Source: Melioribacteraceae bacterium
GTDB lineage: Bacteria > Bacteroidota > Ignavibacteria > Ignavibacteriales > Melioribacteraceae
Reading direction: 5' to 3'
DNA: 64,000 nt
Assembly: GCA_035362835.1 (NCBI GenBank)
Contig: DAOSDY010000001.1
Span: 682,001 to 746,000 of the forward strand
The position numbers and the translations under genes were made by a program. The notes below the pieces were generated by a model. The model had not been told where the DNA came from. It ran no database searches and was given only the letters and a program-made list of their open reading frames with translations. Positions 9,275-19,200 of the stretch are shown one piece after another. Position 1 is the first letter of the stretch. The number at the start of each line of letters is the position of its first letter.

Positions 9275-10543
9275 TTAATGTTTCTCAACTGGTGCAATGT
9301 TTTTTGCCAGAGTATAAACCGCAAGGACACCAAGCGGAACGAATACGGCAATCATAATAAAAATCGGGATATATGAGATCTCCGATATTACCGGTACAAG
9401 AAAATTCATTATTATAACAGAGAAGACGCCCACCATTCCGCCGAGCCCGGCAAGCGAGCCGACAGACTTACCGCTGAAAAGGTCGCTCGGTATAGTCTGA
9501 ATATTACCGATAGCAAACTGAAATCCGAAGAGAACAAACGCTACGATTATTACAAACTTCAGAGCTGTATCCGCTAACAGAATGGTTGCAAGCAAACCAG
9601 TGAACATCACTACAGCACCGATAACTATAGCAGTTTTTCTAGCTCTGTTAACAGTTAATCCTTTTGAAATCAACTTACCGGCATAATAACCTCCGGATAA
9701 ACTTCCAACAGCCGCTCCGACGTATGGGACCCATGCAAAAAATCCGATCTCCTTTACATTGAATCCGTATACATCAGCAAGATAAAGGGGCATCCAACCA
9801 ACGAAGAGCCACCAGATCGGTTCCAGAAAAAATCTGGAAACTAGAACAGCCCACGATTCCCTGAACGATAGGATCTCTTTTAGAGTAAGTCCTTTTCTGC
9901 CCGGATCATTCTTATCGAGTACGTGTTGACCTTCGAGGATAAACTCTTTCTCCTTTTCGGTAATCCAGGGATGGTGCGATGGAAGTTTTTTATTTATTAT
10001 CAGCCAGGGAATAATCCATAGTATTCCGAATGATCCGACAATCATAAATGTTGTCTGCCAGCCGAATGCAGCCCATAAAGTTGCGATGAGAGGAGGCGCA
10101 ATTACGGATCCTATCGAAGCTCCTGAATTGAAGATCCCCTGCGCAACAGCCCGTTCCTTAATCGGGAACCATTCCGCGTTGCTCTTAACGGCGCCGGGCC
10201 AGTTACCGGCCTCACCGAGTCCAAGCGTTATTCTCAAAAATCCGAACGATAAAATGCTTCTTGCAAATGAATGAAGAAATGAGGAAATACCCCAGAGTGT
10301 TATGGTCATAACATAACCGATCCGGGTTCCTACTTTATCGAAAATCTTTCCGGACAGGAGCTGACCGATAGCATAGGCAATCATAAAGAGATTGAGTATA
10401 ATCGCATAATCACCTTTATCCATTCCCAGGTCTTCGGAAATACTCGGCCACATCAGACTGAGAGAACTTCGATCTATATAATTGATTATAGTAGCAAGCG
10501 CGATTAATCCGATAATCCACCAGCGGAGACCTTTAATTTTCAT
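9275..10543 (-). CDS. MFS transporter, hexuronate (ExuT/ACS) type
   Basis: A 422-residue protein with about twelve hydrophobic segments. The early motif N-Y-I-D-R-S-S-L-S at residues 21-29 and G-L-G-E-A-G-N-W-P-G at about 112-121 are typical of the anion:cation symporter branch that contains hexuronate, glucarate and sialate carriers. Its place between kdgF and the acetylesterase suggests it takes unsaturated uronate monomers or short oligomers across the inner membrane, as comparable MFS carriers do in alginate loci of other bacteria. The exact substrate is inferred from context. Start ATG; 25 bp after kdgF. Confidence 0.88.
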   Translation of the reverse strand: MKIKGLRWWIIGLIALATIINYIDRSSLSLMWPSISEDLGMDKGDYAIILNLFMIAYAIGQLLSGKIFDKVGTRIGYVMTITLWGISSFLHSFARSILSFGFLRITLGLGEAGNWPGAVKSNAEWFPIKERAVAQGIFNSGASIGSVIAPPLIATLWAAFGWQTTFMIVGSFGILWIIPWLIINKKLPSHHPWITEKEKEFILEGQHVLDKNDPGRKGLTLKEILSFRESWAVLVSRFFLEPIWWLFVGWMPLYLADVYGFNVKEIGFFAWVPYVGAAVGSLSGGYYAGKLISKGLTVNRARKTAIVIGAVVMFTGLLATILLADTALKFVIIVAFVLFGFQFAIGNIQTIPSDLFSGKSVGSLAGLGGMVGVFSVIIMNFLVPVISEISYIPIFIMIAVFVPLGVLAVYTLAKNIAPVEKH

Positions 10544-10568
10544 TTTGATTTCCCGATTAGTTAAATAA

Positions 10569-10931
10569 TTATTTGGTATAGCCGGAAATTCCAGCCATAA
10601 AATCCTCTCTAATAGGACTGAAGACGTCTATCAGCATTCCCTCTTCGAGGCAAATCGCACCGTGTTCAATTTCCGGAGGAATATAAAATCCATCTCCGCC
10701 GGAAAGTATTTTAGTTTCATTACCGACAGTCACTTCAAATTTTCCGCTAACTACATAAGTAGTCTGGCTGTGTCTGTGTTTATGCCGCGCTCCAATTCCG
10801 CCTTTATCGAAATGGACCTGGACCATCATTATTTCATCATTATAGCCCATAAATTTTCTTTTCATACCGGGCGCTACCTGTTCCCATTCCATTCCGGCAG
10901 TTTCTATAAAAAGATTACTTTCGAATTTCAT
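10569..10931 (-). CDS. kdgF: KdgF-like cupin, unsaturated uronate linearisation
   Basis: A 120-residue single-domain cupin. The metal ligands are visible in H-K-H-R-H-S-Q-T (two or three His near residue 46), a conserved Gln, and I-E-H-G later, with the C-terminal D-V-F-S-P-x-R-E-D segment seen in KdgF proteins. KdgF converts cyclic 4,5-unsaturated monouronates (from alginate or pectin lyases) to the linear ketone DEH or DKI. I place the start at the ATG at 10931, with GAGG six bases upstream; a 14-codon longer reading would overlap the end of the PL17 gene and has no Shine-Dalgarno. It sits immediately after PL17, which makes its substrate. Confidence 0.88.
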   Translation of the reverse strand: MKFESNLFIETAGMEWEQVAPGMKRKFMGYNDEIMMVQVHFDKGGIGARHKHRHSQTTYVVSGKFEVTVGNETKILSGGDGFYIPPEIEHGAICLEEGMLIDVFSPIREDFMAGISGYTK

Positions 10932-10942
10932 ATTTACCTCGT

Positions 10943-13129
10943 TTATTTTTGTAAGAAAATTGGACCCTGCCATTTATATTTAATCCCTCCGGATTCAATA
11001 ACGTGTTCTTTATTCCGGTCGGCATCTCTGTTTGCTATCATAAGAATCCAGTTAATCCCCTTGTTGCCGTTAATTTTTATGACAGTATATTCTTCAGTAT
11101 CAAAAACAACAGATACTTTCTGAATTGTACTGTAAGAATCTTTTGTAAACTCGAGTGTAGGATCAAACACTCCGTGAGATTCAATAACTGAAGCAAAAGT
11201 ATAATCCTTGGCATTTTTTCTGATCAGTATACCCGGTTCATTTCTCAGGTTGAAATTCGGATCGCTTCCGCCTATTCTTGTAAAAATTATATTAGCTGTT
11301 GAATCGGCAGAATTAATAATCGAATAGAAACGGTTTTTATTCCACCATGTAACAATAAACCCGTCTTCTGTTTTTCCTTCAGCCTCTTTCCACAAATGCT
11401 GGTAGCCGTTCTTTTTCCCGAGTAGAGTCCGTTCGGATGTAAACGGATTGTATTTAAAACTGGAACTGATGAAATGCCCCATATAATAGAAAGGGAGATC
11501 GTATTGATGTTCTTTTTCTGAAAGGACTTTAAATACATCTATAACAGCAGGTCTGTAAAGGTTTTTATCCTTTACTAGAATCATTGTCCTCTGCATTTCA
11601 ACTCCGGGGTAGGCATCCTTGTCAACCGCGCTCATATACTGGAAATCGGGATTTGAAGAGTCGTAGAGATAATTCTCAGGGTGATATTTTTCTGATACTT
11701 CCTGTTCGCCATTGAAGTGGGATTTCTCATCAACTACAAGAGTGTTGTGGGCGATAGTCTGAAGCGCATAGGATTTATTTTCCGGCAGATATCTTCCGCC
11801 GAATTTCTGTTCAATATTAATAAACCTTGCAGCTCCGTAATCCTGAATAATTTCCTCTCCCTGATCATAAAAGAGAAAATGGAGTTTATCATAATGACCG
11901 TGTGACAATCCGTGCGATGTGTATTTGAAAAGTAGTGTCTGCATATCATCTTTGTTTCCATGCCGGAAAATTCCAACTCCTCCCTTCAATCCGTCACCGC
12001 CGTCGGTATATTGAACGCTCTTCCACTCAAAACCCGGAATTACTTTTGTTTCCTGAAAACCTTTCGCCACAAGGAGTCCCGCGCCGGTTAATGAAACCCT
12101 GTTGTGTTGTCTTGCAAGACTTAATAATTGTTTATCCTGTCCATACCGTTCATACACAAAATTCAGTCCGAGAATTATTTCCGGAGAGAGCCATGTCTTT
12201 TCTTTGAGTGCATCGTTAATCGGCATGAATGCACCGTTCGAATACGTCATTTGAAGGGCCGAATAGAATGCCTTCTTAATTATCTGATCGCGGTAATCGT
12301 AAATATTCAAATCAGTCAGATTGTTGGCGAGGGCTTCAGCGAAAATAAAAAACGGCCAGAGTGCATATCGTACGTAATAGCCTCCCTCGGTGTAATAGCC
12401 ATCGGGCGAGAATAGCTGATCAAGCTGAGGAATGAAACCGCCGTGTTTATCGAGCTTAGATCCGTAAAGAGCTTTCTGAACATATTCATCTATTCCAAGT
12501 ACGAGACCTGTCATACCGACCGCAGTAACCGTCCAAGTTCCGTGGTTATGGATTCTATCGAACTCCTCCTCGCAGTCGATCATAAAAAAACGGGCCATCG
12601 GTATAAAAATATTTTTTTCATACCTTGCCCTCTCCTCACCCGAAAGCCAATCATAAATACAATCATATGCCTGAATAGTATGTGTAAGCCAGACTGTTTC
12701 GTTAAGAGTCTGCCAGAAGAGACGTCCTCCCGATTCGATTTTTGCTTCAGGATGAGATTTAAGTCCGGGATACATATCCGCGTATTTATCGAGCATGCTT
12801 TTTATAAATCGGGCATATTTTTCATCACCTGTTACCTGGTACATAAAGCCGGCGATATGCATTTCGTTATAATTCTGTTTGTGCTTTTCGTGAGTATAGC
12901 CCCCGCCCGCATCTTTTGGATAAGGCACATCGATCGGTTTAGAGAGAGCCTCATCAAGCGCCTTTTTTGCATCGTTAAATGATTTTGTGAAGAGATCATA
13001 ATTATTGAGATTCTGCTTTATCTTCACAACATCGGATTTCGTAAGAAGTAGATTCGGATGAGTTTTTTGAGCAAAGAGAAGAGGAACAATTATAAAAAAC
13101 AGAAACGTTATTTTTTTTATTGAGATCAT
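10943..13129 (-). CDS. PL17 oligoalginate lyase (exolytic), secreted
   Basis: 728 residues with a signal peptide (cut near Ala20). An N-terminal alpha toroid (about 22-370) is followed by a heparinase II/III-like beta domain. The residues expected for PL17 are present at almost the same spacing as in the characterised Saccharophagus Alg17C: N195-H196 in I-H-N-H-G, Y252 in G-G-Y-Y, and the His cluster at 406-412 in S-H-G-L-S-H-G-H. PL17 removes unsaturated monouronate from the non-reducing end of alginate oligomers. No lipobox or T9SS domain, so probably periplasmic. Start ATG has CGGAG upstream. It lies between the SDR reductase and kdgF genes, with spacers of 15 and 11 bp. Confidence 0.92.
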   Translation of the reverse strand: MISIKKITFLFFIIVPLLFAQKTHPNLLLTKSDVVKIKQNLNNYDLFTKSFNDAKKALDEALSKPIDVPYPKDAGGGYTHEKHKQNYNEMHIAGFMYQVTGDEKYARFIKSMLDKYADMYPGLKSHPEAKIESGGRLFWQTLNETVWLTHTIQAYDCIYDWLSGEERARYEKNIFIPMARFFMIDCEEEFDRIHNHGTWTVTAVGMTGLVLGIDEYVQKALYGSKLDKHGGFIPQLDQLFSPDGYYTEGGYYVRYALWPFFIFAEALANNLTDLNIYDYRDQIIKKAFYSALQMTYSNGAFMPINDALKEKTWLSPEIILGLNFVYERYGQDKQLLSLARQHNRVSLTGAGLLVAKGFQETKVIPGFEWKSVQYTDGGDGLKGGVGIFRHGNKDDMQTLLFKYTSHGLSHGHYDKLHFLFYDQGEEIIQDYGAARFINIEQKFGGRYLPENKSYALQTIAHNTLVVDEKSHFNGEQEVSEKYHPENYLYDSSNPDFQYMSAVDKDAYPGVEMQRTMILVKDKNLYRPAVIDVFKVLSEKEHQYDLPFYYMGHFISSSFKYNPFTSERTLLGKKNGYQHLWKEAEGKTEDGFIVTWWNKNRFYSIINSADSTANIIFTRIGGSDPNFNLRNEPGILIRKNAKDYTFASVIESHGVFDPTLEFTKDSYSTIQKVSVVFDTEEYTVIKINGNKGINWILMIANRDADRNKEHVIESGGIKYKWQGPIFLQK

Positions 13130-13144
13130 TATTGCTCCGTTTGC

Positions 13145-13900
13145 TTATACAAAATAAGTACCGCCGTTTATATCCACAGAAGCACCTGTAATAAATGAAG
13201 AAGCATCCGATGCAAGGAAAGCAACGAGCTGAGCAACTTCCGGGGCTTCCCCTTCTCTTCTGAGAGGTGTGGAGGCAGCGACATTTTTTCTGACTTCAGG
13301 TTTTGTGAACGTATTATGAAAAGTAGTGTTTATCATTCCCGGCGAAACAGCATTAACCCTTATCTTCTGAGGACCTAGTTCCTTGGCTAGACTTCTAGTA
13401 TATGTAAGAACGCCGCCTTTAGATGTTGCATATGCTGAAGCCCCGGGTCCGCCGCCATCGCGGGCTGCCTGGGAAGTGAAATTTACAATCGAGCCCCCTT
13501 CACCCATATAAGGGAGAACGGCTTTTGTTACAAGAAATACGGATGTTAGATTAAGTGTAATCACAAAATTCCAGAAACCGGCATCCATCTCTAATGTAGA
13601 CTTGCGCCCCACTAATCCGCCCGCTACGTTTACAAGTATATCGATCCGGCTGCCGAATTCTTTAACGCAACTATCTACAAGGTTTTTAATATCAGTTTCA
13701 TTAGTCATATCACCCTGTACAATAATTGCTTTTCCTTTTTTACTCTGTATCAGTTTAAGTGTTTCTTCAGCATCCTCTTCGTTATCAAAATAATTTATGC
13801 ATACCGAGGCACCTCTTTCGGCGAGCAAAAGAGAGACCTCCCGACCTATATCGCGTGCACCTCCCGTTACAACTGCAACCCTGCCCATCAAATCGTTCAT
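13145..13900 (-). CDS. SDR oxidoreductase, probable DEH reductase
   Basis: A 251-residue classical short-chain dehydrogenase/reductase. The Rossmann motif T12-G-G-A-R-D-I-G19, the N-V-A-G segment, and the catalytic S143, Y157 and K161 are all visible. In alginate pathways an SDR reduces 4-deoxy-L-erythro-5-hexoseulose uronate (DEH) to 2-keto-3-deoxygluconate, and the position between KDG kinase and PL17 makes this the best assignment. SDR substrate choice cannot be read from motifs, so the specific reaction is inferred from neighbours. Start ATG has AAGGAG about nine bases upstream. Cytoplasmic. Confidence 0.87.
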   Translation of the reverse strand: MNDLMGRVAVVTGGARDIGREVSLLLAERGASVCINYFDNEEDAEETLKLIQSKKGKAIIVQGDMTNETDIKNLVDSCVKEFGSRIDILVNVAGGLVGRKSTLEMDAGFWNFVITLNLTSVFLVTKAVLPYMGEGGSIVNFTSQAARDGGGPGASAYATSKGGVLTYTRSLAKELGPQKIRVNAVSPGMINTTFHNTFTKPEVRKNVAASTPLRREGEAPEVAQLVAFLASDASSFITGASVDINGGTYFV

Positions 13901-13955
13901 TTCAAAATCTCCTTGTAAAAAAAATGATATTTAGTTATTAATAATTAATTATTTA

Positions 13956-14990
13956 TCAGCGTTCGACCCTTCCGGATCCGCCGCTCTTTATAAGTTTTTC
14001 AACTTCATCGGTGGAGACATGATTAAAATCCCCGGGGATTGTCTGCTTTAGGCATGACGCTGCAACAGCAAATTCGAGTGCGTCTTTTGTGTTGTTCTTA
14101 GTAAGCAGTCCGTAAATTAATCCGGAGGCAAAAGCATCGCCGCCCCCAACCCTGTCAACAATCTGAATATCATATCGTGTTGAGCGATACGGCTCGATGC
14201 AGTCCTTTGAATCGGCAAGCAAAGCGCTCCATCCATTTCTGGATGCCGAATAACTTTCTCTTAACGTAAATGCAACCGTTTCAAAATTAAATTTCGATTT
14301 AAGCGATTTTGCCAGCTCGAAATATCCCGACTCATCGAGTTCGGCTTTATGTATATCTGTGTTATGAGGTTTCATACCGAGACTTTTTTCAGCATCCTCT
14401 TCGTTGGCTATGCATACATCAACATATTCCATAAGAGGAATCATCACATCCTGGGCTTCTTTTTCTGTCCATAGCTTTGCCCTGAAATTCAGGTCGCAGC
14501 TTATCCTTGCGCCGTTTTCCTTTGCTTTCCTGCATGCTTCTGTTAAAGATTCGCGCGCATTAGCTCCGAGTGCAGGTGTAATTCCGGTAAAATGAAACCA
14601 GGAAGCTCCCTTCATAACAACGTCCCAGTTGATATCACCGGATTTAATCTGGCTTACGGAGGAATTTGAGCGGTCGTAAATTACTTTGGATGCTCTCTGG
14701 CTCGCGCCTGTTTCAAGGAAATAGATTCCGACCCGTTCCCCGCCTCTCGAGATATAATCTGTCTTTACTCCGTATCTCCGGAGGTGATTAACTGCGGACT
14801 GACCGATTTCATGTTTGGGAAGTTTTGTTACGAAATAACTCTCGATTCCGAAATTAGAGAGCGACGCAGCTACATTTGCCTCACCGCCTCCGTATGTGAC
14901 ATCAAAGTTCTGCGACTGTACAAATCTTTCAAAGTTCGGAGTGCTGAGGCGGAGCATTATCTCCCCGAATGTTACTACTTTTTTTCCCAT
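13956..14990 (-). CDS. kdgK: 2-keto-3-deoxygluconate kinase, PfkB family
   Basis: 344 residues. PfkB signature 1 appears as G-G-G-E-A-N-V-A near residues 34-41 and signature 2 as D-R-V-G-G-G-D-A-F at 279-287, with Asp285 the likely catalytic base. The overall layout matches KDG kinases. It would phosphorylate KDG to 2-keto-3-deoxy-6-phosphogluconate, which an aldolase splits to pyruvate and glyceraldehyde 3-phosphate. No such aldolase gene is seen in the window. It is 51 bp downstream of the PF05426 lyase gene and 55 bp upstream of the SDR gene. Confidence 0.9.
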   Translation of the reverse strand: MGKKVVTFGEIMLRLSTPNFERFVQSQNFDVTYGGGEANVAASLSNFGIESYFVTKLPKHEIGQSAVNHLRRYGVKTDYISRGGERVGIYFLETGASQRASKVIYDRSNSSVSQIKSGDINWDVVMKGASWFHFTGITPALGANARESLTEACRKAKENGARISCDLNFRAKLWTEKEAQDVMIPLMEYVDVCIANEEDAEKSLGMKPHNTDIHKAELDESGYFELAKSLKSKFNFETVAFTLRESYSASRNGWSALLADSKDCIEPYRSTRYDIQIVDRVGGGDAFASGLIYGLLTKNNTKDALEFAVAASCLKQTIPGDFNHVSTDEVEKLIKSGGSGRVER

Positions 14991-15041
14991 TCCTGATTCT
15001 CCATTTTTATTTTTTCAATTTTCAATTCTTAATTACAATTT

Positions 15042-16292
15042 TTAATCCGGATAAGTTACGAGCAGATTCATATCAAGAAGAAGCATTAACGGTTCGTTAA
15101 TATCATTTTTCGTACTCGTTTTCTTCATTAATTCTTTATGAATCATTATATACTCTTTATTTCCCGTACCGAATCCGGCTAATGGCAGAAATCTTCTTTC
15201 GGTTATTTCCAGCGGCGAAATCTGCTCTTTTTTCCAGCCGGAAGGTTCTTTAAGGAAAGGAAGAATATATTCTATCGATTCAATTACGCTGCCGCCTTTA
15301 GAATTTTTATACTCCCACAGATTGACGCCGTTCAGCTGGCCGAGCCGGAATACCATTGAATAAGCATCGAGATTAAAAAAAGAATAGCTGAGCGAATTTG
15401 TTCGTGCTTCCTCTCTGGGCTGTGATCCATCGGCTTCAATCTGGTTTTCAATAAGATTGTTTTTCAGAAAATCCCAGACCATTTCCATCAATTCTTTTTG
15501 ATTCAGAAAATCGGCTATCGAACCGACCTGAAAGCACCACCATGTAGAGTGATTGTTGCCTCCCTTCTTTTCTTCCAGTCCGTTCTTACTCTCCGTCAGC
15601 CATTTCAAATAATTTCTGTACCAGTCTTTAAGTTTTGTATCAAGTTCATCATTCCATTTTCCAGATATTTTAAGAAAATTTACGCCTTCAAGAACATAAA
15701 TAAGAGCACGGGAATCGATAATGCCGAATCCTCTTCCATCGCTCCGGTTTCTTATTGACTGGGCATATTGAAGATGCGGATTCATTTTAGTCTCTTCATC
15801 GAGAAACCAGACATTAATTAATTTTAGAGCACGGTCCGCATATTTTGATGAGTTGATGAAATACGATACGGCACTAAGCGTAAGAACACCCTGACTCATC
15901 ATTTCGAGGTCGCGTCTGTGAGTATCGAACCGGTCAGGATTTTTCTCGCCGTCTCTTCTGATATACGGCTTCTTAGGATCAGTCGGGTCGGGCCACCAGT
16001 AAGGGCTTTCGGAGAAATAATCGTGAGGATTACCGCTTGCAGCCGGCGAAGGCGTGAACGTTACGCTCCAGGGTCCTTTTTTCATCACGATCTCTGCGAT
16101 TCTCTTTAAACGGTTTGAGTAGGATAGAATTTCCGGATTACCAGCGGCAAGCTCATCTTTTATTCTAACTATTTCTTCTTTAGTAAAGAAGAGGAATCCT
16201 CTCTCTGAACTGCTCTGTGCAGAATAATCTGAAGAGAAAAAGAGAACAAAAAGAATTACCGGTACTATTGCATCAATTTTTATTTTCATCAT
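15042..16292 (-). CDS. PF05426-type alginate/uronan lyase, first paralogue
   Basis: 416 residues with a signal peptide (about 1-25). The alpha-barrel alginate-lyase domain is recognised by Y-W-W-P-D-P at 98-103, G-N-N-H-S-T-W-W at 245-252 (the N-N-H core of PL5 active sites) and a downstream R-T-N-S-L-S-Y with a candidate catalytic Tyr near 303. Relatives are spread over PL5 and PL38, active on alginate or glucuronan; I cannot choose. Its start codon overlaps the stop of the GH88-GH2 gene by four bases (ATGA), so translation is likely coupled. A second member of the family, 19827-21020, lies on the other side of that fusion. Confidence 0.83.
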   Translation of the reverse strand: MMKIKIDAIVPVILFVLFFSSDYSAQSSSERGFLFFTKEEIVRIKDELAAGNPEILSYSNRLKRIAEIVMKKGPWSVTFTPSPAASGNPHDYFSESPYWWPDPTDPKKPYIRRDGEKNPDRFDTHRRDLEMMSQGVLTLSAVSYFINSSKYADRALKLINVWFLDEETKMNPHLQYAQSIRNRSDGRGFGIIDSRALIYVLEGVNFLKISGKWNDELDTKLKDWYRNYLKWLTESKNGLEEKKGGNNHSTWWCFQVGSIADFLNQKELMEMVWDFLKNNLIENQIEADGSQPREEARTNSLSYSFFNLDAYSMVFRLGQLNGVNLWEYKNSKGGSVIESIEYILPFLKEPSGWKKEQISPLEITERRFLPLAGFGTGNKEYIMIHKELMKKTSTKNDINEPLMLLLDMNLLVTYPD

Positions 16293-19200
16293 TCACCGAT
16301 AAATTTAAGATAGCTTCCTTTAAAGTCCTGGTTGCGGGCTTCAATAACCGCTTCCTCAGAAGGTACTGGTTTAAATTCAATAACGGCTTTCCCGTTAGCC
16401 ATTTCAATTACAGAGCTGCCGGTTGGTGTTCCCAGATTCTGAAGCAGTTCACCGCTTCCGAGAGAAGAGAAATAGATCCTCCTGTTATAATCGAGTGCCC
16501 TGTTGCCGTTAATATCAACAGCAGTAGCGGTTATCAGATAGTTTCCGTTTTTCAATCTCTCATAGGATAGAATAATTTTATCAGCGGTACCGTGTTTCTC
16601 ATAACTGTAATTCACTTCAAACTGATGTTCGGCGGATTTTCCGATTTCGCAGAACCCAACAGCTTTCAGAATATTTTTTCCTGAACTGAAATTAACACTC
16701 CACGATAAACCGGAGGCAGGAAATTTTGTAATATCCTTTTTTAATCTGCCCTGGCTTACATCGTTAAGAAACAATTCTACTTCACTGCAGTTGCTGAAAA
16801 CATTCACATCCCGTTTAAGATCTTTCGGTCCGCTCCTTTCAGTCCCTGAAGGGGATTCGATATAACAGAATTTATCTTTTGTGTTCCAGTAGCTTTTAAA
16901 GACATAATACGCGTCCTTGGGATTTCCGTTACGGTCAAGAAGGCCCTTCTGATTCATGTATGGGATCGGATTCTCCGGGCGTAGAGGTGTAGGGAAATCC
17001 TTGAATGCCCATTGAGCGCTTCCGCTGAATGATGATGACTGTTCAGAATATCGTAAATACCAGTCGAACAGATCCACCATATAACTTTCGCTCCAGTCTC
17101 CCATATTAGCTATGTTGGAAATTTTAACCTGATTAACTTTTTCCTCCCATTCATCGGGACTCGCGAATCCATCTCCTGTAACCGGCAGTTCAGAATGCCT
17201 GCCCACATGACTATCTCCTCCAAACTCAGCATGGAAAAATCTTTTATACTTCTTCTGAGCATCAACAATTGCTTTTTCATAACCTTTATAAACGCCTGAA
17301 TACCAGCCGGACCAGATCGATGGCGAGAAGAGATCAACAATATCGGAACCTTCATAATATTTTCTTACTGCAGTATATCTTGCTGGATCTTTTTGATGAG
17401 CAATGTCGTTAAGCTCTTTAAGAAATGAACGCAGCGAATCGTTGTTGTCGCCGTCAGGGAATTCCGGGAGCCAGTAGATCTCATTTCCCAGCGACCAGAT
17501 AATAATGCTTGGATGATTATAATTCTGATCGATCATCTCATCAAGATAACTTTTCACATTTCTCTTCCAGATTTCTTTTCCCATACCGCCGCGGCACCAG
17601 GGAATTTCATCCCACACTAAAAGGCCGAGTTCGTCGCATGCTCTGTAGACTTCGGGATCCTGCGGGTAATGTGCTAACCTCACAAAATTAGCTCCCATCT
17701 CCTTGATCATCTTCATATCCTTGCGGTGCAGACTATCCGGCAATGCATTTCCGAGTCCTGCGTAATCTTCGTGTCTGTGCGTTCCGCGGAGCAGAACTCT
17801 TTTGCCATTCAGATAGAATGGACCGTTTTCCCTGAACTCAAACCATCGGTAACCGATCCGTTCAGAAAAACTGTCTATTACTTTCTTTCCATCCGTTAAA
17901 ATTGCTTCAACAGAATAAAGGTAAGGATTGTCAACCGACCACAATTCGGGATTTTTTAATTCTGGGAGGGCAAGACTTAATTCCGCAGACTCCTCCTGAA
18001 TTTTAATTTTCTTTTGAGTCTCGGCAACAGTTTTATTTTTGTTATTCTTCAACAGGATTTTTATTGTAAGGAAATTATTCATCGCTTTATTTTTAAGGAA
18101 TATTTTTATTCCGGTTGCGGCGGATTTAACAGAAACATTGGAGATATTAACCTGCATTTTATCGATATATGTACCGGGCAGAATTTTTAAATGAACATCA
18201 CGTGTAATTCCGCCGTAGATTACAAAATCTGATGTCTGGGAAGGAGGGATATCAGGGTTGTATGAGTTATCCGCTTTTACAAGGATTGTATTGTAATCGC
18301 TTTGTTTTAAAAGTCGAGTAATATCGACATCGAACTGAAGATACCCGCCAATATGTCCGCCTGCGATTTTGCCATTAACATAAACTTCGGAATAAGTATT
18401 AACTCCTTCGAAACAGATCTTTACTGAGGTGTTTTTATCCAGTGCCGGCATATAAAGATCTTTTCTGTACCAACCAACTCCCCTTCTGTAACCGGGCTGG
18501 CTATCAACAGCATCAAATTTATTCCACGTATGTGGGAGATTAATCTTCTGCCATTCTTTTACCGACTGATAAAGTTTTTCCGGTTTGTCGATATTGTCCT
18601 CAAGATAAAACCAGTTATCATTTAAAGGGAATGACTGCCGTTTTAATTTATCCTCAAATAATTTTTCTTTTTTTCTATGCACTATGCTCTTTCTTAAAGT
18701 TTCAGTGAAATAATAATCCCCGCACGGAAACGATTCATCCTTACCCCAATCTTTTGCGAAATTATAAACCGTGTGGAGGAGAATACCTTCTTCAACTTTC
18801 CTGCTGCTTTTTGTAAAGAGATAATTTTCCAATAATGAATCGGAGATTTTAAGAGCATAACCGAGGAAGCGGTCGTAATCTTTTTTCAGCTCAGTCAGTT
18901 CGGAGATAAGAAAGAAACCGCCGGCAGCAATCGCGGCGGCAGATGCGTCCCTGATCGTTCCTTCGTCTTTCAGATCGAGATCCCAGTAAGGGACAAAATC
19001 ATCGGGGAGCCGGTCAATCATATAATCAGCCATCTTAACTGCAATATTCAGGAATCTTTCGTCGCCGGTATACTTATATGCGATTGCGAATCCGTGAATT
19101 CCCCACGCCTGTCCCCTCGCCCAGGTTGTTTCATCGCCGTATCCCTGATGCGTCCTCTTCTTTATCACTTCGCCCGAGTTAACATCAAACTCAACAACAT

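Noticed and set aside
10932..10973. 14-codon extension of kdgF
   Set aside because: It overlaps the end of the PL17 gene and has no Shine-Dalgarno, whereas the ATG at 10931 does.
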